64,000 bases of DNA, taken from contig CAYUJU010000004.1 in NCBI GenBank assembly GCA_964445115.1, forward strand, positions 1-64,000. The letters are read 5' to 3'. The stretch comes from CAIJXJ01 sp964445115 (GTDB lineage: Bacteria; Pseudomonadota; Gammaproteobacteria; Burkholderiales; Methylophilaceae). Position 1 is the first letter of the stretch; each line of letters starts with the position of its first letter. The notes below the pieces were generated by a model. That model saw only the letters and a program-made list of their open reading frames with translations. It did not search any database and was not told where the DNA came from. A program made the translations under genes and the position numbers. Below are positions 1 through 10,400 of this stretch, piece after piece.

Positions 1-1286
<1,286 letters not shown>

Positions 1287-1322
1287 GCTCGACCCCAAAA
1301 CAGGTTGATGGGAAAACCTTGT

Positions 1323-1328
1323 ATTATA
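1323..1328 (-). promoter_or_regulatory. Putative -10 box of an rpoD promoter
   Basis: A perfect TATAAT lies on the minus strand 37 bases upstream of the rpoD ATG, directly after the dnaG terminator. No good -35 hexamer sits 17 bases upstream, so this would be a weak or activator-dependent promoter. Its position after a terminator suggests it uncouples rpoD from dnaG. Confidence 0.45.
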
Positions 1329-1332
1329 TATC

Positions 1333-1353
1333 AAAACGGCCCCTTCGAGGCCG
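1333..1353 (-). terminator. Rho-independent terminator after dnaG
   Basis: On the minus strand a CGGCC/GGCCG stem with a 7-base loop is followed by TTTT, 27 bases after the dnaG stop. The stem is short, so read-through into rpoD is likely. Confidence 0.55.
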
Positions 1354-1379
1354 CCAGAACTTCATGCCGCGCGAGAGCC

Positions 1380-3137
1380 TTAGCGCTTCGCGTGCCCCCA
1401 GCGACTCTCCTGCAACAGCGCCCTTTGCTCCGGCGTGAGCGCCTGCAAGCCTTTTTCCTGCGCCAGCAACAGCAGCTCCGCCGCCGTCGACACCTGTCGC
1501 TCCCACAGCACCTGCAGTTGCTGAAGCGCCCCGGCAAACTCCTCGTCCAACTCCAGCCCGTCATCCGCCTCCATCAGGGAGGCGCTCAATTCCCGGCGCA
1601 ACGCATCCGGCATATTGTCCTGCACCGCATGCAGCAACGCTGCCGGGCTCAGTTGTGTACTCGCAGCTAACTCCACCATACGGCGCAGCAACTCGTCCTC
1701 AGGCGTCTTGCCGACCAGCAAGCGCATCTCCAGCCGACTCGCCAGCGCAGGACGCATCAGCAGCATCTGCATTAAACGGCGCACCAGTGTCGGCGGAGTG
1801 CGGCTCGCCTTGGCCGGGCCATTGTTTCGCCGCACCGCGGTTTGCCGCAGGCCGAGCGAACTCTCCAGCTCTTCGAGCGACATGCCGGCGAGTTCGGCGA
1901 CACGCTTGCGCAGCAACAGCCCGAGACGAGGAGCCTGAATCTGCTTGAGGATAGGTTCGGCCTCGTTCAGAAAGCGCACTCGACTCTCCTGCGATTGCAG
2001 ATCGTTCTCTTCACTCAACTTCTCGACGATGTACTGCGACAGCGGCATCGCCCCCTGCATGGCGCGCTCGAACGCCTCCTTGCCGTGTGCACGCACGTAA
2101 CTATCCGGGTCGTGCTCCGGCGGCAGAAACAGGAAACTCAATTTCAACCCGTCCGTCAGCGCCGGCAGGCTGTTCATCGCCGCCCGCCAGGCCGCCTTGC
2201 GCCCGGCCGCATCGCCATCAAAACAGAACACGATGTCATCGGTCTGCCGCATCAGCTTGGTGATATGGAACGGCGTGGTCGCCGTCCCCAGCGCGGCCAC
2301 GGCATAACCAATCTCGTACTGCGCCAGCGCCACCACATCCATGTAGCCTTCGACTACCAGGGCGCGATTGGCTTCGCGGATGGCGCGGCGCGCAATGAAC
2401 AAGCCGTAGAGCTCATGCCCCTTCTGGAACAGCGGCGTTTCCGGCGAGTTCAGGTATTTGGGGCCGGCATCGTCGCCCTCACCGCCCAGCACGCGCCCAC
2501 CAAAGCCGATCACCTGGCCTTTCTGGTCGTGAATCGGGAACATGATGCGATCACGAAAACGGTCATAGCGCCTGCCCTGCTCGCTGGTGATCACCAGCCC
2601 CGATTGGTTCATCGCCTCGGATTGGTAGTCGGGCAGGACGGTTTCCAGATTCTGCCAGCCCGACGGGGCGTAGCCGATCTGGAAGCGCGCCGCGATCTCC
2701 CCGCTCAAGCCGCGCCCCTTCAGGTAGGCAATCGCCTTTTCGGATTTCTTGAGCTCACCTCGGTAGTAGTGCATAGCGGTCTGCAGCACTTCATGCATAC
2801 CCAGTGCCGCCTTCTGTGCGGCAATCTGCTCGACACTGCGGGTTTCCTGCGGCACCGTCATGCCGACTCGCTTGGCCAGTTCATGCACCGCATCGACGAA
2901 GCCCAGCCCCTGATACTCCATCATGAAACCGAGCGCCGTCCCGTGCGCGCCACAGCCGAAACAGTGATAGAACTGCTTGGTCGGGCTGACGGTAAAGGAG
3001 GGGGTTTTCTCGTTGTGGAACGGGCAGCAGGCAGAATAGTTGGCGCCCGCCTTTTTCAGCGGCACGCTGGCATCCACCACATCCACGATGTCGACGCGGT
3101 TGAGCAGTTCCTGAATAAAACTATCGGGGATGGCCAT
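1380..3137 (-). CDS. dnaG: DNA primase DnaG
   Basis: Synthesises RNA primers for the replication fork with DnaB helicase. The 585 residues match the usual primase length. The CHC2 zinc finger is intact (C38, H41, C59, C62 in CPFHNEK...YHCFGCGAHG). The TOPRIM catalytic fold follows at about 257-340, with E263 in VVEGYMDVV and the DGDAAG motif (D307, D309). The remaining C-terminal part is the helicase-interacting region. Start ATG at 3137 gives the family N-terminus MAIPDSFIQELLNRVDIV. It lies between yqeY and rpoD, separated from each by a terminator, so its level is probably set by partial read-through as in other such operons. Confidence 0.98.
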   Translation of the reverse strand: MAIPDSFIQELLNRVDIVDVVDASVPLKKAGANYSACCPFHNEKTPSFTVSPTKQFYHCFGCGAHGTALGFMMEYQGLGFVDAVHELAKRVGMTVPQETRSVEQIAAQKAALGMHEVLQTAMHYYRGELKKSEKAIAYLKGRGLSGEIAARFQIGYAPSGWQNLETVLPDYQSEAMNQSGLVITSEQGRRYDRFRDRIMFPIHDQKGQVIGFGGRVLGGEGDDAGPKYLNSPETPLFQKGHELYGLFIARRAIREANRALVVEGYMDVVALAQYEIGYAVAALGTATTPFHITKLMRQTDDIVFCFDGDAAGRKAAWRAAMNSLPALTDGLKLSFLFLPPEHDPDSYVRAHGKEAFERAMQGAMPLSQYIVEKLSEENDLQSQESRVRFLNEAEPILKQIQAPRLGLLLRKRVAELAGMSLEELESSLGLRQTAVRRNNGPAKASRTPPTLVRRLMQMLLMRPALASRLEMRLLVGKTPEDELLRRMVELAASTQLSPAALLHAVQDNMPDALRRELSASLMEADDGLELDEEFAGALQQLQVLWERQVSTAAELLLLAQEKGLQALTPEQRALLQESRWGHAKR

Positions 3138-3150
3138 GACGGGAAATATA

Positions 3151-3179
3151 AAACAAAAAAGGAGCCTTAAGCTCCTTTT
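3151..3179 (-). terminator. Rho-independent terminator between yqeY and dnaG
   Basis: On the minus strand AAAAGGAGC/GCTCCTTTT forms a 9-bp stem with a 5-base loop, followed by a T-rich tract (TTTTTTGTTT). It falls between the yqeY stop (3204) and the dnaG start (3137), so it would attenuate dnaG transcription coming from the rpsU promoter. Confidence 0.85.
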
Positions 3180-3203
3180 CGTTTCGGCGTGGAAGCGTGC
3201 GTA

Positions 3204-3650
3204 CTAAGCACCCAACCTCGCCTTGATCAAGCCGGACATGCTGCCCATATCGGCACGCCCAACCACCAGCGGCTTCAACATGGACATCACCTTGCCCATA
3301 TCCTTGATGCCAACAGCACCGGTCTCAGCCACCACCTTGTCCAGCAGCGCGGCGATTTCCGCCTCGGTCAGCGGCTGCGGCAGATACTCCTGCAGCACTG
3401 AGACCTCGTACTTTTCGGCATCCGCCAGATCCTGACGATTGGCTGCTTCGTATTGGCTGATCGAATCGCGACGCTGCTTGAGCATCTTCTCGATCGCCTC
3501 GATCACCTGCGTGTCGTCAAGCTCGATGCGCTCGTCGACTTCACGCTGCTTGATGGCAGCCTGCAGCAGCCGGATCGCACCCAGACGCGGAGCGTCCTTG
3601 GCGCGCATCGCGGCCTTCATATCATCAGAGATACGAACTTTTAATGTCAC
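3204..3650 (-). CDS. yqeY: GatB/YqeY domain protein
   Basis: A 148-residue protein consisting of one GatB/YqeY domain, the helical tRNA-binding module also found at the C-terminus of the GatB amidotransferase subunit. Typical features are the N-terminal MTLKVRISDDMKAAMRAKD and the C-terminal GKVMSMLKPLVVGRADMGSM. Its free-standing role is not settled; a tRNA-linked role is inferred from the fold. It sits 15 bases downstream of rpsU and upstream of dnaG, the usual place in many beta- and gammaproteobacteria, and is presumably cotranscribed from the rpsU promoter. Confidence 0.93.
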   Translation of the reverse strand: MTLKVRISDDMKAAMRAKDAPRLGAIRLLQAAIKQREVDERIELDDTQVIEAIEKMLKQRRDSISQYEAANRQDLADAEKYEVSVLQEYLPQPLTEAEIAALLDKVVAETGAVGIKDMGKVMSMLKPLVVGRADMGSMSGLIKARLGA

Positions 3651-3665
3651 GGCAGTACAGTGGAA

Positions 3666-3878
3666 TTAATAGAGCTTCGGCGGCAGGGTCTGGTTGCGCA
3701 GACGGCGGTACTGGCGCTTCACAGCAGCAGCAGCCTTGCGCTTGCGTTCCCAAGTCGGCTTTTCGTAGAACTCGCGAGCGCGCAGTTCGGTCAGCAGACC
3801 GGTCTTTTCCATGATGCGCTTGAAGCGGCGCAGGGCAACGTCAAACGGCTCGTTCTCTTTTACACGTACGGTAGTCAT
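3666..3878 (-). CDS. rpsU: 30S ribosomal protein bS21
   Basis: Small-subunit protein that helps initiation-region base pairing of mRNA. The 70-residue basic protein (MTTVRVKENEPFDVALRR ... RNQTLPPKLY) is standard length. I chose ATG at 3878 because AAGGAGAG lies just before it; an in-frame upstream start at 3947 would add 23 residues not found in S21 and would start inside the promoter. First gene of the rpsU-yqeY-dnaG-rpoD cluster and divergent from tsaD. Confidence 0.97.
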   Translation of the reverse strand: MTTVRVKENEPFDVALRRFKRIMEKTGLLTELRAREFYEKPTWERKRKAAAAVKRQYRRLRNQTLPPKLY

Positions 3879-3918
3879 TGAAACCTTCTCTCCTTGAGAG
3901 ACAACGAAAAAGTTTGCT

Positions 3919-3947
3919 ATTCTATCCAGCAGTTTCCAATTAATCAA
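3919..3947 (-). promoter_or_regulatory. Sigma-70 promoter of the rpsU operon
   Basis: Minus strand TTGATT (3942-3947), a 17-base spacer and TAGAAT (3919-3924), placed 41 bases upstream of the rpsU ATG. Spacing is ideal. The same intergenic region must also serve tsaD on the other strand. Confidence 0.75.
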
Positions 3948-3969
3948 TCATTTTCAAGGCTTAAGTCAT

Positions 3970-4971
3970 TTGTTAGTTCTCGGCATCGAATCCTCCTGCG
4001 ACGAAACCGGCATCGCGCTGTATGACACCGAACGCGGCTTGCTGGCCCATGCGCTGCACTCCCAGATCAAGATGCACGCCGAATATGGCGGCGTAGTACC
4101 GGAGCTTGCCTCGCGCGATCACATCCGCCGCGTGCTGCCGCTGACCGACAAAGTGCTACTGGAAAGCGGACTATCGCTGCAGGACATCGACGCCATCGCT
4201 TACACTCAGGGCCCGGGGCTCGCCGGGGCTTTGCTGGTCGGCACCAGCGTGGCCGAATCACTGGCATTCACGCTCGGCATCCCCGCCATCGGCGTCCATC
4301 ATCTGGAAGGCCATCTGCTGGCGCCGCTGCTGGAAGACAATCCGCCCGCGTTTCCCTTCGTAGCCCTTCTGGTGTCCGGCGGACACACCCAGCTGATGCG
4401 CGTTTCCGGCATCGGCACCTACGAACTGCTGGGCGACACGCTGGATGATGCCGCCGGGGAAGCCTTCGACAAGACCGCCAAACTGCTGGGACTGGAATAT
4501 CCGGGCGGACCGGCTGTCTCGAAACTGGCAGAACAAGGCAAACCCGGCAACCTGAGATTACCCCGGCCGATGCTTCACAGCGGCAACCTCGATTTCAGTT
4601 TCAGTGGATTGAAAACCGCCGTGCTGACCGCCTCACAAACGGACGTGGACCGTGCCGACATCGCTTACGCTTTTCAGGAGGCAGTAGTAGAGGTGCTGAC
4701 GGCCAAGTGCATGGCCGCATTAGATCAAACAGGCATGGAACGCCTGATCGTCTCCGGCGGCGTAGGCGCCAACCGGCGACTGCGCGCGGCGCTGAACCAG
4801 GCAGCGGAGCGTCGCGGCTTCAGTGTCGCCTACCCGCGACTGGAGTTCTGTACTGACAACGGCGCGATGATCGCATTTGCCGGAGCGATGCGCCTCAAGC
4901 ACCTCGAGGCTGACAACCACGCCTTCACGGTAAGGCCTCGCTGGGATCTGGCTGAACTCACCGCCCCCTGA
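3970..4971 (+). CDS. tsaD: tRNA N6-adenosine threonylcarbamoyltransferase TsaD
   Basis: Catalytic subunit that transfers threonylcarbamoyl to A37 of ANN-decoding tRNAs, acting with TsaB and TsaE. The 333 residues are full length. The ASKHA fold starts VLGIESSCDETG. The metal-binding histidines H111 and H115 are in HHLEGH and the nucleotide loops LLVSGGHTQL and VSGGVGANRRLR are present. The frame opens with TTG at 3970; no ATG fits the conserved N-terminus, so a TTG start is the best choice. Convergent with plsY with 3 bases between the stops. Confidence 0.96.
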   Translation: MLVLGIESSCDETGIALYDTERGLLAHALHSQIKMHAEYGGVVPELASRDHIRRVLPLTDKVLLESGLSLQDIDAIAYTQGPGLAGALLVGTSVAESLAFTLGIPAIGVHHLEGHLLAPLLEDNPPAFPFVALLVSGGHTQLMRVSGIGTYELLGDTLDDAAGEAFDKTAKLLGLEYPGGPAVSKLAEQGKPGNLRLPRPMLHSGNLDFSFSGLKTAVLTASQTDVDRADIAYAFQEAVVEVLTAKCMAALDQTGMERLIVSGGVGANRRLRAALNQAAERRGFSVAYPRLEFCTDNGAMIAFAGAMRLKHLEADNHAFTVRPRWDLAELTAP

Positions 4972-4974
4972 GGA

Positions 4975-5583
4975 TTATTTGGGTGGCTGGTCGCCCGGCG
5001 TCGGTTTCTTGAAACCGGATTCGGTACCATCCAGCAACTTGCGGATGTTGGTTTTGTGACGCCACACCAGCAGCAGCGAAATGACGAACACGGTCGCCGT
5101 CACGATGGTAAAACCTGAAATGGCGGCATACACCGGGGCGAACCCAGCGGCAATCAACGCGGACAGTGACGACACACGCCACATCGCAAACGCCAGAATC
5201 CAGGTCGCCAGCACACTCAACCCCAGCATCGGCGAGATCGCCAACAGCACCCCAGCGGCCGTCGCCACGCCCTTGCCGCCCTGAAAACCGTAAAACACCG
5301 GATACAGATGGCCGATGAACACCGCCAGCGCGACGGCACACACCCACGCCTGCGTCAGACCGAAGTGCTGCGCCGCCCAGACTGCCAGCCAGCCCTTGCC
5401 CGCGTCACCCAGCAGCGTGAGCAGTGCCGCAGCCTTTTTGCCGCTACGCATCACGTTGGTCGCGCCAGGGTTCCCAGACCCCACGGTGCGCGGGTCGGGC
5501 AGGCCAAACAGTTTACTCACGACGATCCCGAAGGCGATGGAGCCCAGCAGGTAGGCCCCAACGACAAAACCCCACTCATTCAT
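4975..5583 (-). CDS. plsY: Glycerol-3-phosphate acyltransferase PlsY
   Basis: Inner-membrane enzyme that acylates glycerol-3-phosphate using acyl-phosphate, the first step of phospholipid synthesis. The 202-residue polytopic protein carries the family loops SGNPGATNVMR, GHLYPVFYGFQGGKGVAT and the C-terminal RHKTNIRKLLDG. I start at ATG 5583 (MNEWGFVVGAYLLGSIAFG); the longer upstream frame would overlap folB and adds no recognisable sequence. Divergent from folB with 42 bases between the starts, so the two promoters must overlap. Confidence 0.96.
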   Translation of the reverse strand: MNEWGFVVGAYLLGSIAFGIVVSKLFGLPDPRTVGSGNPGATNVMRSGKKAAALLTLLGDAGKGWLAVWAAQHFGLTQAWVCAVALAVFIGHLYPVFYGFQGGKGVATAAGVLLAISPMLGLSVLATWILAFAMWRVSSLSALIAAGFAPVYAAISGFTIVTATVFVISLLLVWRHKTNIRKLLDGTESGFKKPTPGDQPPK

Positions 5584-5625
5584 CTCAGATACTCTAGAAT
5601 TGATCAAAACTGGATTGTAAGCGAT

Positions 5626-5985
5626 ATGGACATTATTTTTCTCAGCGAAGTCAAAGTCGAAACCCGCCTCGGCGTGCCCGAATGGGAGCGCCTGAAACCG
5701 CAAACCATCGTGCTCGACATCGAACTCGCCATGCCGCACAGCCGCTCCTGTCAGACGGATGCCATCGACGACACCATCGACTACGGGCAGATCGTGTCAC
5801 GCCTGCGCACAACCCTGGCAGAACACAGTTTCCAACTGGTAGAAGCGCTAGCGGAACATGCCTGCCAACTGATCCTCAAGGAATTCGGTACGCCATGGGT
5901 CAAGATCAAGGTAGGTAAGCCAGGCATCCTGCCGGGTGTCAGACAACTGGGGGTGGTGATCGAAAGAGGCGCACGGCCTGCATAA
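5626..5985 (+). CDS. folB: Dihydroneopterin aldolase
   Basis: Converts 7,8-dihydroneopterin to 6-hydroxymethyl-dihydropterin and glycolaldehyde in folate synthesis. 119 residues, the usual subunit size of this small tunnel-fold enzyme. Family signatures are FLSEVKVETRLGVPEWER near the N-terminus, the central DDTIDYGQIV, and KVGKPGILPGVRQLGVVIER at the end. ATG at 5626 is the first start giving this fold. Pairing with plsY in divergent orientation is common in betaproteobacteria. A bidirectional terminator follows. Confidence 0.95.
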   Translation: MDIIFLSEVKVETRLGVPEWERLKPQTIVLDIELAMPHSRSCQTDAIDDTIDYGQIVSRLRTTLAEHSFQLVEALAEHACQLILKEFGTPWVKIKVGKPGILPGVRQLGVVIERGARPA

Positions 5986-6002
5986 GGCCACTCCCGAAAA
6001 CG

Positions 6003-6028
6003 AACAAGCCGGCAATCGCCGGCTTGTT
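6003..6028. terminator. Bidirectional terminator between folB and the efflux operon
   Basis: AACAAGCCGGC and GCCGGCTTGTT form an 11-bp perfect stem with an AATC loop, between the convergent folB and outer-membrane factor genes. The plus-strand side is followed by TTGATTTATT. Confidence 0.8.
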
Positions 6029-6031
6029 GAT

Positions 6032-7477
6032 TTATTGCGCTGAACTCTGAGTCTCAGACCCCGCCGAGGGCTGAGACCACCCGCCCCCCAAGGCCTTGAA
6101 CAGGCTCACCACCGCAGCACGCTGGGCATTTTCAGCGTCGATACTGGCCAGCTTCGCCTGCAAGACCTGACGATCGGCATCCAGCACTTCGAGGCGACTG
6201 GAAACACCACCCTCATACCGCACGTTGGCGAGGCGCTGCGTTTCCAGCAAGGCTGCCACGCGTGCAGATTCCGCCTTGAGCATATCCCGTCCCGCCACCT
6301 GCGCGTTGAGCGCATTGCGCACGTCACCGAAAGCGTTGGCGATGGCTTTCTGATAGTTGGCCAGCGCCTGCGCACGTCTCGCCTCCGTGCCCTTGACGTT
6401 GAAATCCAGCCGCTTGGCGTTGAAGATCGGTTGTGCGAGACCGAGCGCAAACTGGAAGATACCGGCCGGACTGGTGAACAGCTTGGCCAGCGTCGCGCTT
6501 TCAAATCCCAGATAGCCGGTGAGCGAAATCGCCGGGAAATACTCGGCGCGTGCCGCATCGATACGCGCGTCCGCGGCCAGCAGGTTTTGCTCGGCTTCGC
6601 GAATATCCGGTCGGCGCAGCAACATTTCCGACGGCAAGCCATCCGGCACCCAGAGCGCTTCCATGGCCGCGATGCTGCCGCGTGCCATCTTGCCTTCCAT
6701 CACCTCGCGCGGCGAGCGCCCCAGCAGGATGGCCAACACCGATTCCAGATTTTCCTGGCCCTTGAGCGCGCCGGACAACTGGGCGCGAGCCGCCGCCACT
6801 TCCGCTTCAGCCTGACGAATGTCGTATTCGGAGCCAACACCGGCTTTGAGGCGGACATTCAGGAGCGCGAGGGCCTCCTCACGGCTTTTCAGAACGTCGC
6901 GAATCACGGCGACCTGCGCATCTGCAGCCAGCAGGTTGAAATACTGCTGAGCAACGTCCGCGGTCAGGGTGAGTCGCACGGTATCGCGACTCGCCTGCGC
7001 TGCCAGCAGCTGGGCACGGGCCGCATCGCTGGCGCGGCGGAATTTGCCCCACACGTCCAACTCGTAGCTAGCATTCACGGTCACGCGCGCATTGTTCTGC
7101 TGGCGCTGCATGCCGGCGAACATGGGCGTTGCTGTCACCTCCGAAATGCCGGTACGGCTGCCTGCGCCATTCGCAGACACGACGGGATAACGGTCGGCCT
7201 CGGCGATGCCCAGCGTGGCTTCGGCTTCCAGAATACGCGCAGCCGCCACGGCTACATCGTGGTTATGCTGCAGGGCTTCGTCGACCAGTTGATCCAGCAC
7301 CGGATCCTGGAACAGGGTCCACCAGCGCTCACCGGCCTCACTGGCCTGACGCGCGCCCTCAACACTGCTCCAGCTTGCAGGCACCAGCGGCTCGGGGCGC
7401 TCGTGCGTCGTCTGCAGCAGACTGCACCCCGGCAACAGGGCAGCCGTTACGGCAATAGCGAGTATGGATTTACGCAT
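6032..7477 (-). CDS. RND efflux outer-membrane lipoprotein (OprM/NodT family)
   Basis: Outer-membrane channel of a tripartite drug/solvent exporter. 481 residues with a lipoprotein signal (MRKSILAIAVTAALLPGC, Cys at about residue 18) and two outer-membrane-efflux repeats, seen as the repeated patterns VAAARILEAEATLGIAEADRYP and LLAADARIDAARAEYFPAIS. ATG at 7477 was chosen because it leaves a proper signal peptide and overlaps the permease stop by 8 bases, implying translational coupling. Last gene of the three-gene operon. Closest relatives are OprM-, TtgC- or CusC-type channels; the substrate cannot be read from sequence. Confidence 0.94.
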   Translation of the reverse strand: MRKSILAIAVTAALLPGCSLLQTTHERPEPLVPASWSSVEGARQASEAGERWWTLFQDPVLDQLVDEALQHNHDVAVAAARILEAEATLGIAEADRYPVVSANGAGSRTGISEVTATPMFAGMQRQQNNARVTVNASYELDVWGKFRRASDAARAQLLAAQASRDTVRLTLTADVAQQYFNLLAADAQVAVIRDVLKSREEALALLNVRLKAGVGSEYDIRQAEAEVAAARAQLSGALKGQENLESVLAILLGRSPREVMEGKMARGSIAAMEALWVPDGLPSEMLLRRPDIREAEQNLLAADARIDAARAEYFPAISLTGYLGFESATLAKLFTSPAGIFQFALGLAQPIFNAKRLDFNVKGTEARRAQALANYQKAIANAFGDVRNALNAQVAGRDMLKAESARVAALLETQRLANVRYEGGVSSRLEVLDADRQVLQAKLASIDAENAQRAAVVSLFKALGGGWSQPSAGSETQSSAQ

Positions 7478-10400
7478 GAATTTCCTCTTTTTTCTTGTCG
7501 TTGCGTGCAATCAGCTTGTAGAACAGCGGCACGAAGAAGATGGCCAGGAAGGTTGCGGCAAGCATACCCCCCATCACGCCCGTGCCAACCGACTGCCGTG
7601 CCCCTGCCCCTGCACCGGTCGAAATCGCCAGCGGCAGCACGCCAAGGATAAAGGCCATCGAAGTCATCAGGATCGGCCGGAAGCGCAACCTTGCTGCCTC
7701 CAGCACCGCATCGTAGGCCGACATGCCATCCTCGTGCTGCTTCATGATCGCGAACTCCACAATCAGGATGGCGTTCTTTGCTGCGAGACCCAGCAATGTG
7801 ACCAGACCAATCTGGAAATACACATCGTTCGTCAGCGGCGGAATCGGCACGCCGGGCAGCAGCACGGCATACGCCAAATTACGCACCCAGACCATGGCTA
7901 GCGCACCGAACAGGCCGAACGGCAGCGCCAGCAATACGGCGAACGGCAACGTCCAGCGCTCATACAACGCCGAGAGAATCAGGAACACCATCACCACCGC
8001 CATACCCAGCGCCAAGCCAGAGGCCCCAGTCGAACGTTTTTCCTGATAGGACGCCCCGCTCCATTCGTAGGAGAAATCCGGCGGCAGCACTTCCTTCATG
8101 ATCTGTTCCACACGCGCCAGCACTTCGCCTGAAGACACGCCCGGCACACCCGACCCCAGCACCGTGACTGAGGGCAGGTTGTTGAAGCGGTTCAAGGTCT
8201 CAGGCCCGGTGCTGTACTTCACCGTAGCGAAGGCTGACAGCGGTACCATCTGGTTGTTGGCGCCCCGCACGTGCAGCGCGCCGATATCCTCCGGCCGCTT
8301 GCGGTACTCGGAATCCGCCGACATCAGCACCTGCCAGGTCCGGCCGTACTTGTTGAAGTCGTTGACGTAGTAGGTCCCCAGCGTGGCCGACAGCGTATTG
8401 AACGCCTCTTCCAGATTCACCCCGAGTGCCGCCGCGCGGGAACGATCGACGTCCACGTACAACTGCGGTGTCTGGGCGCGCCACAAGGTCTGCACGAAGG
8501 CGAACATCTTGTCCTGCGATGCCTTGGCGATGAAAGCCTGCACCACTTCGTTGGTACGCTGGGTACCGCCTTCGCCACGGTTCTGGATGTTGACCTCGAA
8601 ACCGCCCGAATTGCCCAGCCCGAAAATGGCGGGCGGGTTAAACGCCAGGGCCAGCCCTTCCTTGATCCCGGCCGTCTTGCCGTAGAACTCGCCGACCAGC
8701 GCCCCCGAAGGCAGGTCGCGCTCTTCCCATGGCTTCATCGAAGCGAAAATCGTTGCGGCACTGTTCTTGAACGACCCTCCCAGGAAATCCATGCCGGTAA
8801 AGGCCACGGCGAACTCATTGGCCGGATTGGACTTGATCGCCTCCGTCACCTGCTGCACCACCTTGTCGGTGCGCTGCAGGCTCGCACCATCCGGTAAAAA
8901 TACAGCCGCAATGTAGAAGCCCTGATCTTCGTCAGGCACCAGCGAGGTCGGCGTGGCACGCCACAATTGGACCGTCACCAGCACCATCCCGACGAACAAC
9001 AGCACGCCGACCACGGCGCGCTTCAGCATCCAGGCCACGCCGGCCGTGTAATGGCGGGTCATCCAGCTGAACACGCGGTTGAACCACTGAAAGAAGGGGC
9101 CGACCTGTTTGTGTTCGGGCTTGAGGATGGTCGCACACAAGGCGGGCGTCAACGTCAGCGCCACTACGCCGGAAATCATCACCGAGATGGAAATGGTGAT
9201 CGCGAACTGGCGATACAACTCGCCAGCCAGACCGCCGATGAAAGCGATCGGCACAAACACGGAGATCAACACCAGCATGATGGCGATCACCGGTCCGGTC
9301 ACTTCGCGCATCGCCTCGATCGCCGCCGCGCGCGGGGAAAGTCCATGCTCATGCATCAGACGTTCGGCGTTCTCCAGCACCACGATCGCATCGTCCACCA
9401 CAATCCCGATCGAGAGCACCATCCCGAACAAGGTCAGGGTGTTGATGGAATACCCCAGCAGATACAGTCCGGCGAACGTACCGATGAGCGACACCGGCAC
9501 AGCCAGCGTCGGAATCAGTGTCGCACGCAGGTTCTGCAGGAACAGCAGCACCACCAGGAACACCAGTACCATGGCTTCGAACAGCGTCTTCACGACCTCG
9601 CGGATGGAGACCTTCACGAAACGGGTCGTGTCGTACACCACAGCGCGCTCCAGCCCGGCCGGGAAACGGGTAGCCAGTTCCGCAACGGTTTGGTTGACCT
9701 CCTCCGCAACGCCCAGCGCGTTGGCACCCGGTTGCAGGAATACCCCCACCAGCGTCGCCGGCTTGCCGTTCACCCGACCGATAAAATCGTAATCCTTCGA
9801 TCCCAACTGTACTCGAGCGATATCCTTCAGGCGCACTTCGGCCCCTGACGCACTGGCCCGCACGATGATGTCCTCGAAGGCCTTCACGTCGCTCAGGCGA
9901 CCCTGGGTCGTAATGGTGTAGACCAGATCCTGGTCACCGCCATTGGGACTTTGGCCGATCTTGCCCGGCGCGAACTGTGCGTTCTGACTAGTGATCGCAC
10001 TCGCGACCTCCCCGACGGAGACCCCCAACTGCTTCATGCGGTCTGGCTTCAGCCAGATGCGCATGGCATAGTCCTTGGCCCCGAAAATCTGTACGTTGGT
10101 CGTGCCGGGAATACGCTTGATGCGGTCCAGCACGTTCAACGTGACGTAATTGCTGATGGCCAGATCGTCCATCGTGCCATCAGGCGAAGTAAACGCAATC
10201 ACCTGCAGGAAAGAGGATGAGCCCTTCTCAACGGTCACGCCCTGCCGTCTCACCTCTTGTGGCAGACGTGTCTCAACCTGTTTGACGCGATTATTGACGT
10301 TCAGCGCCGCCTGGTCGGCATCCGTACCAATATCAAATGTGACCTGAATTTCCAGCACGCCGCTGGAGGCCGAGGTCGAGTGCATGTACATCATGTGCTC

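Noticed and set aside
5315..5554. Plus-strand frames opposite plsY
   Set aside because: Antisense to a clear membrane protein gene; no start signal or family.
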